Part shown: one piece after another, positions 7,020-12,763 of the stretch
Layout of the letters: the number at the start of each line of letters is the position of its first letter
How positions within the stretch are numbered: position 1 is the first letter of the stretch
Source of the DNA: an uncultured Erysipelotrichaceae bacterium
GTDB taxonomy: Bacteria; Bacillota_I; Bacilli_A; Erysipelotrichales; Erysipelotrichaceae
Length of the DNA stretch: 12,763 bases
Assembly: GCA_902766675.1 (NCBI GenBank)
Contig: CACXEN010000010.1
Coordinates: 1 to 12,763, forward strand
Direction: 5' to 3'
Notes under the pieces: generated by a model
Seen by the model: only the letters and a program-made list of their open reading frames with translations
Told to the model about the DNA's origin: nothing
The model's database searches: none
Translations under genes and position numbers: made by a program

Positions 7020-7528
7020 TCAATATCAAAGAAACTTTTTACAAAAAAGCGAAATGGTATAATAAAATAGATATGTTTGGAATAGGTATACATAAGAGAA
7101 TTGAATGCGGAGAAATAGATTTGGTGATAGCCAGTATTGAAAGAGCCGCACGATATAACGATGGTGTAAAAACTATTTTTTATGATATTTATTTACATGA
7201 TACGAATCAGAAAATTGGCAGATGTGACTTAAGAATTGGAATGAATGAAGAGTTATATTATGCAGGCAATATTGGATATCGTATTTTTGAAGATTATCGT
7301 GGACATCATTATGCATATCAAGCGTGCTTAAAGCTTTTTGAAATCGCAAAAGATGAATATGAAATGGATAGATTGTTAATAACGTGTTCACCAGGAAATA
7401 TTGCGTCTATCAAAACATGTGAAAGATTAAATGGAAAATTAATCGGTGATGAAGATGTACCAAAATATCATTGGCTATATAAAAGGGGAGAAACACATAA
7501 ACTGATTTATGAGTATTCTTTGATATAA
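7013..7528 (+). CDS. GNAT family N-acetyltransferase
   Basis: This 171-residue protein is of the GNAT superfamily (acetyl-CoA dependent). The core runs from about 33 to 145: strand FYDIYLH, IGRCDLRIG (68-76), GNIGYRI (85-91) and the acetyl-CoA loop DYRGHHYAYQA with R96-G97-H98-H99-Y100-A101. This last is a variant of the usual RGxGxA. ITCSPGNIASIKTCERL, typical of motif B, follows. The acceptor substrate is unknown. The start is uncertain: the ATG at 7013 has no proper ribosome binding site and overlaps the divergent gene's -35. An alternative ATG at 7073 (Met21) follows an extended -10 box and would still include the whole GNAT core. It lies eight bases before the cardiolipin synthase gene. 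Confidence 0.85.
   Translation: MSINIKETFYKKAKWYNKIDMFGIGIHKRIECGEIDLVIASIERAARYNDGVKTIFYDIYLHDTNQKIGRCDLRIGMNEELYYAGNIGYRIFEDYRGHHYAYQACLKLFEIAKDEYEMDRLLITCSPGNIASIKTCERLNGKLIGDEDVPKYHWLYKRGETHKLIYEYSLI
7055..7063 (+). promoter_or_regulatory. Extended -10 element upstream of the internal acetyltransferase start
   Basis: TGG TATAAT (perfect -10 at 7058-7063) lies nine bases before an in-frame ATG at 7073. It is the same nine-base word as the pfpI promoter core. There is no good -35 at 16-18 bases. It also encodes Trp-Tyr-Asn in the longer reading frame, so it could be chance. Confidence 0.4.
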
Positions 7529-7529
7529 T
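7521..7529 (+). promoter_or_regulatory. Extended -10 element upstream of cls
   Basis: TGA TATAAT (perfect -10 at 7524-7529) overlaps the acetyltransferase stop codon (7526-7528). The A of the cls ATG is at 7537, with seven bases between, which is the typical distance to a transcription start. No -35 match and no ribosome binding site are visible, which together suggest a leaderless transcript. Confidence 0.5.
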
Positions 7530-7536
7530 CATATAT

Positions 7537-9063
7537 ATGCGTAGAATATTAAAGATTCTTACTGGCCGATTGGTCATTGTAGTACCACTAGTATTATTAC
7601 AGTTTTCTGCAATTGTACTTTTGTTGTATCGTACAGCGATTTATAACGAAATGATGATTGCGTTAAATATCATTGCTGTTTTAATGGTGATTTACATTGT
7701 GAACCAACAAAGTGAACCATCTTTTAAGATTGCATGGATAATCATTTTGCTTGCTGTACCTATTGTGGGTATTCCTTTATATTTACTTTCTTATAATCGA
7801 AAGATGCCTAAAAAGTTGAGTCATGGTACAGTCGAAACAAATCATAATATGATAGGTTTACTGACACAGGATGAAAAAGTAGTAAAAGCATCCAAAACAA
7901 TGGATCATGAAGCACATAATATTTTTACTTATGGAAAAGAAACTTGTGGCTTTCCGGTATATAAAAATACTTCTGCTACATATTTTAAAAGTGGAAAAGA
8001 ATGGTTTGATGAATATATCAAACAATTAAAGAAGGCAAAGCATTTCATATTTATTGAATACTTTATCATTGATGAAGGAAGTGTATGGGATGAAATATTA
8101 GAAGTATTAAAAGAGAAAGTGAAAGAAGGCGTAGAGGTATGTGTCATCTATGATGACTTTGGAAGTATTACAATGCCTTGGCACTATGATAAAAAACTAA
8201 GAAAAATGGGAATCGAAGCATATCGATTCAATCATGTGCGTCCAATCTTTATTATTCAAATGAATAATCGTAGCCACAGAAAACTAACAATTATAGATAA
8301 TCAAGTCGCATTCACTGGTGGTGTAAATCTTGCAGATGAATATGTTGGAAGAATTGAGCGCTTTGGAAAATGGCGTGATAGCGCAATGATGTTTGAAGGT
8401 GACGCAGTTTGGGCAATGACAGTAATGTTTTTGGGATTACTTCAATTTGAAAGAGGAGAAGAAAACGTTATTGATTTCATGAAGTATAAGATCCCATGTG
8501 GTGAAGTAAAAGGAGATGGATACTATCAACCATTTTCTGATACACCAACAGATGATGAGGATGTCGCATTTAATATCCATATGAGTTTAATTAAGGCAGC
8601 GAGAGATTATATTTATATCGATACACCTTATTTAATACCTACAGAAGCAATTCGTAATGAATTAATACTAGCTGCGAAAAGTGGAGTAGATGTACGCATT
8701 ATGACACCACATATCCCAGATAAAAAACTAGTATTTCAAATCACAAGAGCTAACTATGAACCACTTGTAAAAGCGGGTGTAAAAATATATGAATATACAG
8801 AAGGATTCAATCACTCTAAGAATTTTGTAAGTGATGATACTTTAGCAGTGATTGGTTCAGTGAATATGGATTATCGTAGTTATTATTTACATTTTGAAAA
8901 TGGTGTTTTGATGTATCAAAGCGAAGAAATCGCCAAGATGAAAAAAGACTTCTTAGATGCACAAGAAAAATCAGAATTAATTACGATAGAGAAAATTCAA
9001 AGCACAAACATTATCGTACGTATGATACGAGGTGTATTAAATTTGTTTGTGCCATTGTTATAG
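7537..9063 (+). CDS. cls: Cardiolipin synthase (phospholipase D superfamily)
   Basis: This 508-residue membrane enzyme makes cardiolipin from two phosphatidylglycerol molecules. The N terminus has hydrophobic segments at about 12-31, 38-56 and 65-85. A cytosolic domain with two phospholipase D signatures follows: HRKLTIID (His247, Lys249, Asp254) followed by FTGGVNLADEY, and HSKNFVSD (His426, Lys428, Asp433) followed by VIGSVNMDYRS. Both HxKx4D motifs are intact and the length is normal for bacterial Cls (about 480-515). The C terminus ends in the usual Leu/Pro-rich tail. It starts eight bases after the acetyltransferase gene without a visible ribosome binding site, but an extended -10 box lies directly upstream. 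Its stop (9061-9063) overlaps the ribosome site of the patatin gene. Confidence 0.95.
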   Translation: MRRILKILTGRLVIVVPLVLLQFSAIVLLLYRTAIYNEMMIALNIIAVLMVIYIVNQQSEPSFKIAWIIILLAVPIVGIPLYLLSYNRKMPKKLSHGTVETNHNMIGLLTQDEKVVKASKTMDHEAHNIFTYGKETCGFPVYKNTSATYFKSGKEWFDEYIKQLKKAKHFIFIEYFIIDEGSVWDEILEVLKEKVKEGVEVCVIYDDFGSITMPWHYDKKLRKMGIEAYRFNHVRPIFIIQMNNRSHRKLTIIDNQVAFTGGVNLADEYVGRIERFGKWRDSAMMFEGDAVWAMTVMFLGLLQFERGEENVIDFMKYKIPCGEVKGDGYYQPFSDTPTDDEDVAFNIHMSLIKAARDYIYIDTPYLIPTEAIRNELILAAKSGVDVRIMTPHIPDKKLVFQITRANYEPLVKAGVKIYEYTEGFNHSKNFVSDDTLAVIGSVNMDYRSYYLHFENGVLMYQSEEIAKMKKDFLDAQEKSELITIEKIQSTNIIVRMIRGVLNLFVPLL

Positions 9064-9072
9064 GAGATGAAA

Positions 9073-9933
9073 ATGGAAAAGATTGGTTTGGTATTGGAAG
9101 GCGGTGGAGTACGTGGCGCATATACAGCTGGAGCACTAGCTTGGTTATGTGAGCAAGGTATTACATTTGATTATGGTGTTGGTATTTCTAGCGGTGCTGT
9201 TTATCTATGCATGTATGAAATGAAAAACACAGATCTTTTATATAAGACAGCAACTACCTATTCCAGTGATCCTGCAAATACAGGATTCAAAGCATTAGCC
9301 AAAGAGAAACATTATGTGGCTTATCTACATTTATTCAAGGATTGTTTATTGGAAAAAGAAAAATGGGATATAACACCATTAATTGAGAAGAATCCAAATA
9401 TTGAAGTAGGCGCATATGATTTAACAAAAGGAGAAACTGTTTGGTTTTCACCAAAAGAATTTGATAAGAATTTAGATTTATTGCGTGCAACATGTGCACT
9501 ACCTGTTGCATCAGCTGTCGTTGAAGTAAATGGAAAAAGATTATTGGATGGTGGAATCACAAAGATGATTCCAATTGAAAGAGCAATCGAAAAAGAATGC
9601 ACAAAATGTCTTGTGATTACAACGAAACCAAAAGGCTATGTGCGCAAACCTGGAAATAAAATTGTGAGATTCTTAATGAAACACATTTACAAAGAATGTC
9701 CACAAGCATATCAAGATTATGAAGTAAGACATATTAATTACTACAAACAAATTGATATCATTCAAAAAATGGTGGATGAGAATAAAGCATGTCACATACT
9801 TCCAAGTGAAACTGTTAAAGTATCTCGTTTTAAAGGGGATCCAGAAAGCTGTAAGAAATTATATCAATTGGGATATGAAGATATGGAAAGAAGAAAAGAA
9901 GAGATATATCAATTTATGGAGATTCAAAAATGA
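9073..9933 (+). CDS. Patatin-like phospholipase
   Basis: This 286-residue protein is a patatin-family serine lipase resembling bacterial YjjU/RssA-type proteins. It shows the oxyanion-hole motif EGGGVRGAY (9-17), the nucleophile elbow GISSG (Ser39 at 37-41) and the second dyad residue in DGG (Asp159-Gly160-Gly161) within LLDGGITKMIPIERA. No signal peptide is present, so it is probably an intracellular acyl hydrolase acting on phospholipids. The ATG at 9073 is chosen because AGGAG (9062-9066) is six bases upstream; an ATG at 9067 directly abuts that site and would be too close. It follows cls with nine bases between and overlaps the next gene by four bases (ATGA). Confidence 0.92.
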   Translation: MEKIGLVLEGGGVRGAYTAGALAWLCEQGITFDYGVGISSGAVYLCMYEMKNTDLLYKTATTYSSDPANTGFKALAKEKHYVAYLHLFKDCLLEKEKWDITPLIEKNPNIEVGAYDLTKGETVWFSPKEFDKNLDLLRATCALPVASAVVEVNGKRLLDGGITKMIPIERAIEKECTKCLVITTKPKGYVRKPGNKIVRFLMKHIYKECPQAYQDYEVRHINYYKQIDIIQKMVDENKACHILPSETVKVSRFKGDPESCKKLYQLGYEDMERRKEEIYQFMEIQK

Positions 9934-10733
9934 TTCGATTAATAGCAAGTGATTTAGATGGTACCATCATTGATGGTAATGGGCACTGTGATCCAAGTGT
10001 CGTTCAAACAATTCAAAAGTTTCGAGAGAAAGGAATTCGTTTTGCGGTATGTTCTGGTAGACCAATTTCATCTGTATTACCACTTTTAGAAGGGTGGAAT
10101 CTTGATGAATGTTGTGATTATATCGTAGGGTCAAATGGTGGTGAAATATTAAATGTGGAAACGAATAAAAAAGTAGTTTCATATACATTGGATGCAGATT
10201 TATTAAAAGAGATTATTGATTTGTATGAGCCACAAGGTTGTGTTGCGACATATTATGGAGAAGATGGTCTATTGTATGTGCAAAAAGAAACACCACAAGT
10301 TATTTCAATGTGCAAACGAATTCAAATGGATTATGTTGTGGCAGATATCAAAGAACTAACAAAAACACCTCAGATTAAAGAGATGTTTGTGATTGATCCT
10401 TCTGACATGGAAAAAATAGAAACATTTTACCAACAACATTTAGATGATCGCTACATTGGTTTTAAAACAGCCTATGATTTATTTGAAATTAATCATCCAC
10501 TTCTTGCGAAAGATGTTGGTATTCGTATCATCGCGACCCAAATGGGTATCACAAAAGATGAAATTATGGCATTTGGTGATACAACAAATGATGTTGAAAT
10601 GTTGTCATATGTAAAATATGGTATCGCAATGAAAAATGGCACAGATGACGCAAAGAGCGTTGCCTATGCCATTGCAGAATCGGTAGATGATTGTGGATTT
10701 ATGAAATACATTGAAGAAAATGTATTATCTTAA
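9930..10733 (+). CDS. Cof-type HAD superfamily phosphatase
   Basis: This 267-residue cytosolic phosphatase is of the HAD superfamily, Cof/IIB subclass, acting on sugar phosphates or similar metabolites; the substrate cannot be assigned. Motif I is DLDGT (Asp8 nucleophile, Asp10 acid/base), motif II is CSGRP (Ser42), and motif III/IV is the lysine in LLAKD followed by GDTTNDVEML. A cap domain lies between about 85 and 190. It overlaps the patatin gene by four bases, with GGAG (9918-9921) as ribosome site. Its stop codon overlaps the stop of the convergent VanY gene, and no terminator hairpin follows it. Confidence 0.93.
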   Translation: MIRLIASDLDGTIIDGNGHCDPSVVQTIQKFREKGIRFAVCSGRPISSVLPLLEGWNLDECCDYIVGSNGGEILNVETNKKVVSYTLDADLLKEIIDLYEPQGCVATYYGEDGLLYVQKETPQVISMCKRIQMDYVVADIKELTKTPQIKEMFVIDPSDMEKIETFYQQHLDDRYIGFKTAYDLFEINHPLLAKDVGIRIIATQMGITKDEIMAFGDTTNDVEMLSYVKYGIAMKNGTDDAKSVAYAIAESVDDCGFMKYIEENVLS

Positions 10734-11893
10734 TCTACATAATCAGCAATCTTATCTAATATTTCTTGACTTGGCTTGCATGTTTCATCCTGCCAAGTTT
10801 TTATATACAATGCATAATATTCATCATATGTTAAACGAGAAGTTTTTACTTTCGTAGCTAAATCTTTTCCTAAATATCTTAGATGAGAAGGTTCATCATA
10901 TACACCCGTGATAATTGCTTTATTTACTGGATATCTTTCTATGAATCCAAAGTTTGTACAATTTTCACTGAAGTATTGATATGCATTTGTGTCAGTGAAG
11001 TTTTCTAAAGATTCATATGTTGGTGTGATATTTAAACCTAGACCTGTTTGGTGTTCGGAGTGACCTGGACGATTAACAACTAAATCTGCTTGGTCTTGGG
11101 TCATATAGTTTAAGTTGTTATTGTAAAGAGCTTCAATATCTTCATATGACCAATACGCATTGGATACATAGAATGGTGTTCCATTATCCACACTACCTTC
11201 ACAGAATTCTTCAATTGCTTGTCTTGCGTCTTTACATACATATTGATCATATACAGCATATTGTGTAGATATTGCCTCTAAGTCACTTGGTTCATAATCT
11301 TTTGGTAAATAATATGTTTTATTGACTAGAGTAGAATAATCATCTTTTATTTCTGTTTCACTTGTGATGCGATATAAAGTGCGATATTCTCCAGCTAATG
11401 TAAAGGAATCAATGGTATTGGTCTCACGGTTTTCTATACAATCCTCTATATAGTTATCTTCATTCCATTGGAAATCAAATGTTAATAGGGGAGTGATTTC
11501 CCAGAATTCTAATCGATTGAATAAATTATTTAATTGCACATTGTCATATCCAATTTCTTGTAATCTTCCATACAATAATAAATCTCTTTCGGATACTGTT
11601 TTATCATTCTTTAGGTTTGCATAGAAATCGATATATTGATCATATAGTGTATGGGAATCAATTGCGTCTGCTAATACAGTGGAATAATATCCGTTCTCAT
11701 GAATGATATTGTAATAACCTTGATCAATAATTTCTTCAATTGTATTTTCACTATATCCTAAATCTTTTAATTGTACTTTTTGGCGTTGTCTTGGAACACG
11801 GATTGCTAAAAATATGCCAGCGATTAAAACAACCACAAAAACAATTAAGCTTTTTCTAATATGTCGTTTTGGTTTCCGTTTTACATTTGACAT
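10730..11893 (-). CDS. VanY-type D,D-carboxypeptidase homologue, membrane anchored, probably degenerate active site
   Basis: This 387-residue protein has a basic N terminus and a single transmembrane anchor (about 15-31), so the rest lies outside the cell. Residues about 42-150 carry two similar helical units (LGYSENTIEEII at 45-56 and IGYDNVQLNNLF at 114-125). A VanY/LdcB-type peptidase domain follows: LVNKTYYLPKDYEP (189-202), RPGHSEHQTGLGLNI (275-289), FGFIERYP (315-322) and EPSHLRY (334-340). The family cleaves the terminal D-Ala of peptidoglycan stems using zinc held by His, Asp and His. Here His281, Glu334 and His337 remain, but the Asp ligand is Asn288, and the substrate-site Arg of the usual SGYRS is Trp248. 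Catalysis is therefore doubtful; it may be a binding pseudoenzyme. The ribosome site GAGGAG (complement of 11899-11904) is strong; the start overlaps the upstream gene by 13 bases. Confidence 0.9.
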   Translation of the reverse strand: MSNVKRKPKRHIRKSLIVFVVVLIAGIFLAIRVPRQRQKVQLKDLGYSENTIEEIIDQGYYNIIHENGYYSTVLADAIDSHTLYDQYIDFYANLKNDKTVSERDLLLYGRLQEIGYDNVQLNNLFNRLEFWEITPLLTFDFQWNEDNYIEDCIENRETNTIDSFTLAGEYRTLYRITSETEIKDDYSTLVNKTYYLPKDYEPSDLEAISTQYAVYDQYVCKDARQAIEEFCEGSVDNGTPFYVSNAYWSYEDIEALYNNNLNYMTQDQADLVVNRPGHSEHQTGLGLNITPTYESLENFTDTNAYQYFSENCTNFGFIERYPVNKAIITGVYDEPSHLRYLGKDLATKVKTSRLTYDEYYALYIKTWQDETCKPSQEILDKIADYVD

Positions 11894-12555
11894 AAATACT
11901 CCTCAAATATATTCCAAGGTTTTTTACTTTCTGGAAGTGATGTAATGGTGATTTCTTCCTTTGTGGTTGGATGAGGAAATGTTAGCTGATATGCATATAA
12001 TGCAATTTGGCCTTTAGTGGCATTTGGGTTATAACGTTGGTCGTGTAATAATGGATATTTTCGTGAAGAAAATTGCACACGAATTTGGTGTGAACGTCCA
12101 GTATAAAGATGAATATGCACAAGGGAAAGGTTCTCTTTTACATCTAATAAATCATAGTGTAATTTTGCATATTTCCCTTTATCTTTCGTAGTTGTAGAAA
12201 CGGTATTTGTTGCACTATCTTTGATTAAATAATCTTCAAAGACATCATGCTTTTTCTCTAAAACGCCATCGATGATAGCGATATATTCTTTTTTGAATTC
12301 ATTGTTTTGCATGCTTTTGGCTAAACGAGATGCTGCCTTGGATGTTTTCGCAAATACCATGACACCACCAACAGGGCGATCTAAGCGATGCACTAAGCCT
12401 AAATAAACATTACCTGGTTTATGATATGTATCTTTAAGATATTTCTTTAGAATTGTTAGTAAGTCATCATCAGCACTATCATCTTTTTGAACAGGGATAT
12501 TGACTGGCTTTTCTACACACAAAAGATGGTTATCTTCATATAAGATGTTAATCAT
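11881..12555 (-). CDS. RluA family RNA pseudouridine synthase
   Basis: This 224-residue enzyme converts uridine to pseudouridine in rRNA or tRNA. The catalytic motif is HRLDRPVGG with Asp59 nucleophile (56-64). The second family motif TGRSHQIRV (152-160) follows, and the N terminus ILYEDNHLLCVEKPVNIPVQ is classic for the family. There is no S4 RNA-binding domain, as in the short RluA-type forms. The target nucleotide cannot be told from sequence. The start at the complement of 12555 fits the canonical family N terminus. It lies eight bases inside the preceding methyltransferase gene, with GGGAG (complement of 12567-12571) upstream at a rather long spacing of 11. Earlier in-frame ATGs (12573, 12621) give an unrelated N-terminal tail lying over the methyltransferase. 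Confidence 0.92.
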   Translation of the reverse strand: MINILYEDNHLLCVEKPVNIPVQKDDSADDDLLTILKKYLKDTYHKPGNVYLGLVHRLDRPVGGVMVFAKTSKAASRLAKSMQNNEFKKEYIAIIDGVLEKKHDVFEDYLIKDSATNTVSTTTKDKGKYAKLHYDLLDVKENLSLVHIHLYTGRSHQIRVQFSSRKYPLLHDQRYNPNATKGQIALYAYQLTFPHPTTKEEITITSLPESKKPWNIFEEYLCQM

Positions 12556-12763
12556 TTCTTTGCCATCTCCCATAGATACCACAAGGTAAATATAAATCTC
12601 TATTTTGCAAAGGGATAGCAACTTCTCCTGCTTCGATAGAACCGTTTGGATGTGTTTCCATGATTGTAGTTTTTAATAAATCTTCTAATACAACAGAAGA
12701 GAATCCAGTTGTATAACTATTGATCAAAAAGAATAATGCATTATCATCTAATATCTCTAATGA
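12548..12763 (-). CDS. Class I SAM-dependent methyltransferase, C-terminal fragment (cut by window edge)
   Basis: A reading frame open from the right window edge ends at TAA (complement of 12548-12550) after 71 residues. The sequence matches the C terminus of RlmI/RlmK-like class I methyltransferases common in Bacillota: FFLINSYTTGFSSVVL at 11-26, then GSIEAGEVAIPL (41-52) and the end motif LPCGIYGRW (59-67). This part forms the last strands of the Rossmann fold. The family methylates cytosine or guanine in 23S rRNA or is uncharacterised. SAM-binding and DPPxxG-type catalytic motifs would lie outside the window. The ATG of the pseudouridine synthase overlaps its stop by eight bases, so the two RNA-modification genes are probably coupled. 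Confidence 0.85.
   Translation of the reverse strand, partial: SLEILDDNALFFLINSYTTGFSSVVLEDLLKTTIMETHPNGSIEAGEVAIPLQNRDLYLPCGIYGRWQRND

Noticed and set aside
9752..9952. Plus-strand 66-codon frame at the end of the patatin gene
   Set aside because: Out of frame within two well-supported genes and without its own ribosome site.
12556..12621. Longer N terminus of the pseudouridine synthase (22 extra residues)
   Set aside because: The extension has no family similarity and lies over the methyltransferase coding end in another frame; the canonical N terminus begins at 12555.
1..12763. Mobile element, CRISPR array, phage or defence island
   Set aside because: No transposase, integrase, inverted repeats with target duplication, spaced repeats or defence-type domains were seen; all space is filled by housekeeping and metabolic genes.
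1..12763. Alternative genetic code (TGA as Trp)
   Set aside because: TGA ends pepT and the patatin gene at the expected family lengths, and tryptophan is coded by TGG in the conserved positions examined.

Overview
The window is AT-rich, densely packed chromosomal DNA. It suggests a low-GC Gram-positive bacterium (Bacillota). The reasons are strong purine-rich ribosome binding sites, A/T-ending codons, classical TTGACA/TATAAT-type promoters, short hairpin-plus-T-run terminators, a tRNA gene with encoded CCA, and a lipoprotein and membrane-anchored VanY set typical of this phylum. TGA is used as a normal stop (end of pepT, end of the patatin gene), so this is not a Mycoplasma-type code. The gene mix resembles Erysipelotrichia, but that is an impression from protein style, not a proof. 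No gap between genes exceeds about 100 bases, so no long non-coding stretch is left unexplained.

Layout. (1) 4-183: a tRNA-Leu(GAG) on the minus strand and typA on the plus strand diverge from a short intergenic region. Their predicted promoters are back to back and share one -35 heptamer. (2) 183-2033: typA/bipA, closed by a terminator hairpin whose loop contains the stop codon. (3) 2040-5975: a five-gene plus-strand operon: a DJ-1/PfpI-family protein, a DUF1349 protein, peptidase T, a PfkB-family sugar kinase resembling FruK/LacC, and a thioredoxin-fold lipoprotein. It ends in a bidirectional terminator. (4) 5974-7019: a minus-strand PAS-GGDEF diguanylate cyclase with its own promoter. (5) 7013-10733: a plus-strand operon of a GNAT acetyltransferase, a cardiolipin synthase, a patatin-like phospholipase and a Cof-type HAD phosphatase. 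(6) 10730-12763: a minus-strand operon running into the window from the right: the C-terminal end of a class I SAM-dependent methyltransferase (probably an rRNA methyltransferase), an RluA-family pseudouridine synthase and a VanY-type D,D-carboxypeptidase homologue. The genes in it overlap by 8 and 13 bases.

How the genes may work together. Cardiolipin synthase and the patatin lipase are adjacent and tightly packed, which suggests membrane phospholipid synthesis and turnover. The methyltransferase and pseudouridine synthase are translationally coupled RNA-modification genes. The five-gene operon mixes peptide hydrolysis, sugar-phosphate phosphorylation, a possible stress protein and an exported thiol protein; a common theme is not clear from sequence. 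There are no mobile elements, CRISPR arrays, phage genes or defence systems. The most notable signals are: a VanY homologue that has lost a zinc-ligand Asp and the usual substrate Arg, a PfkB kinase with altered family motifs, and a cardiolipin synthase gene whose start codon sits exactly where an extended -10 promoter would begin transcription (a predicted leaderless mRNA).
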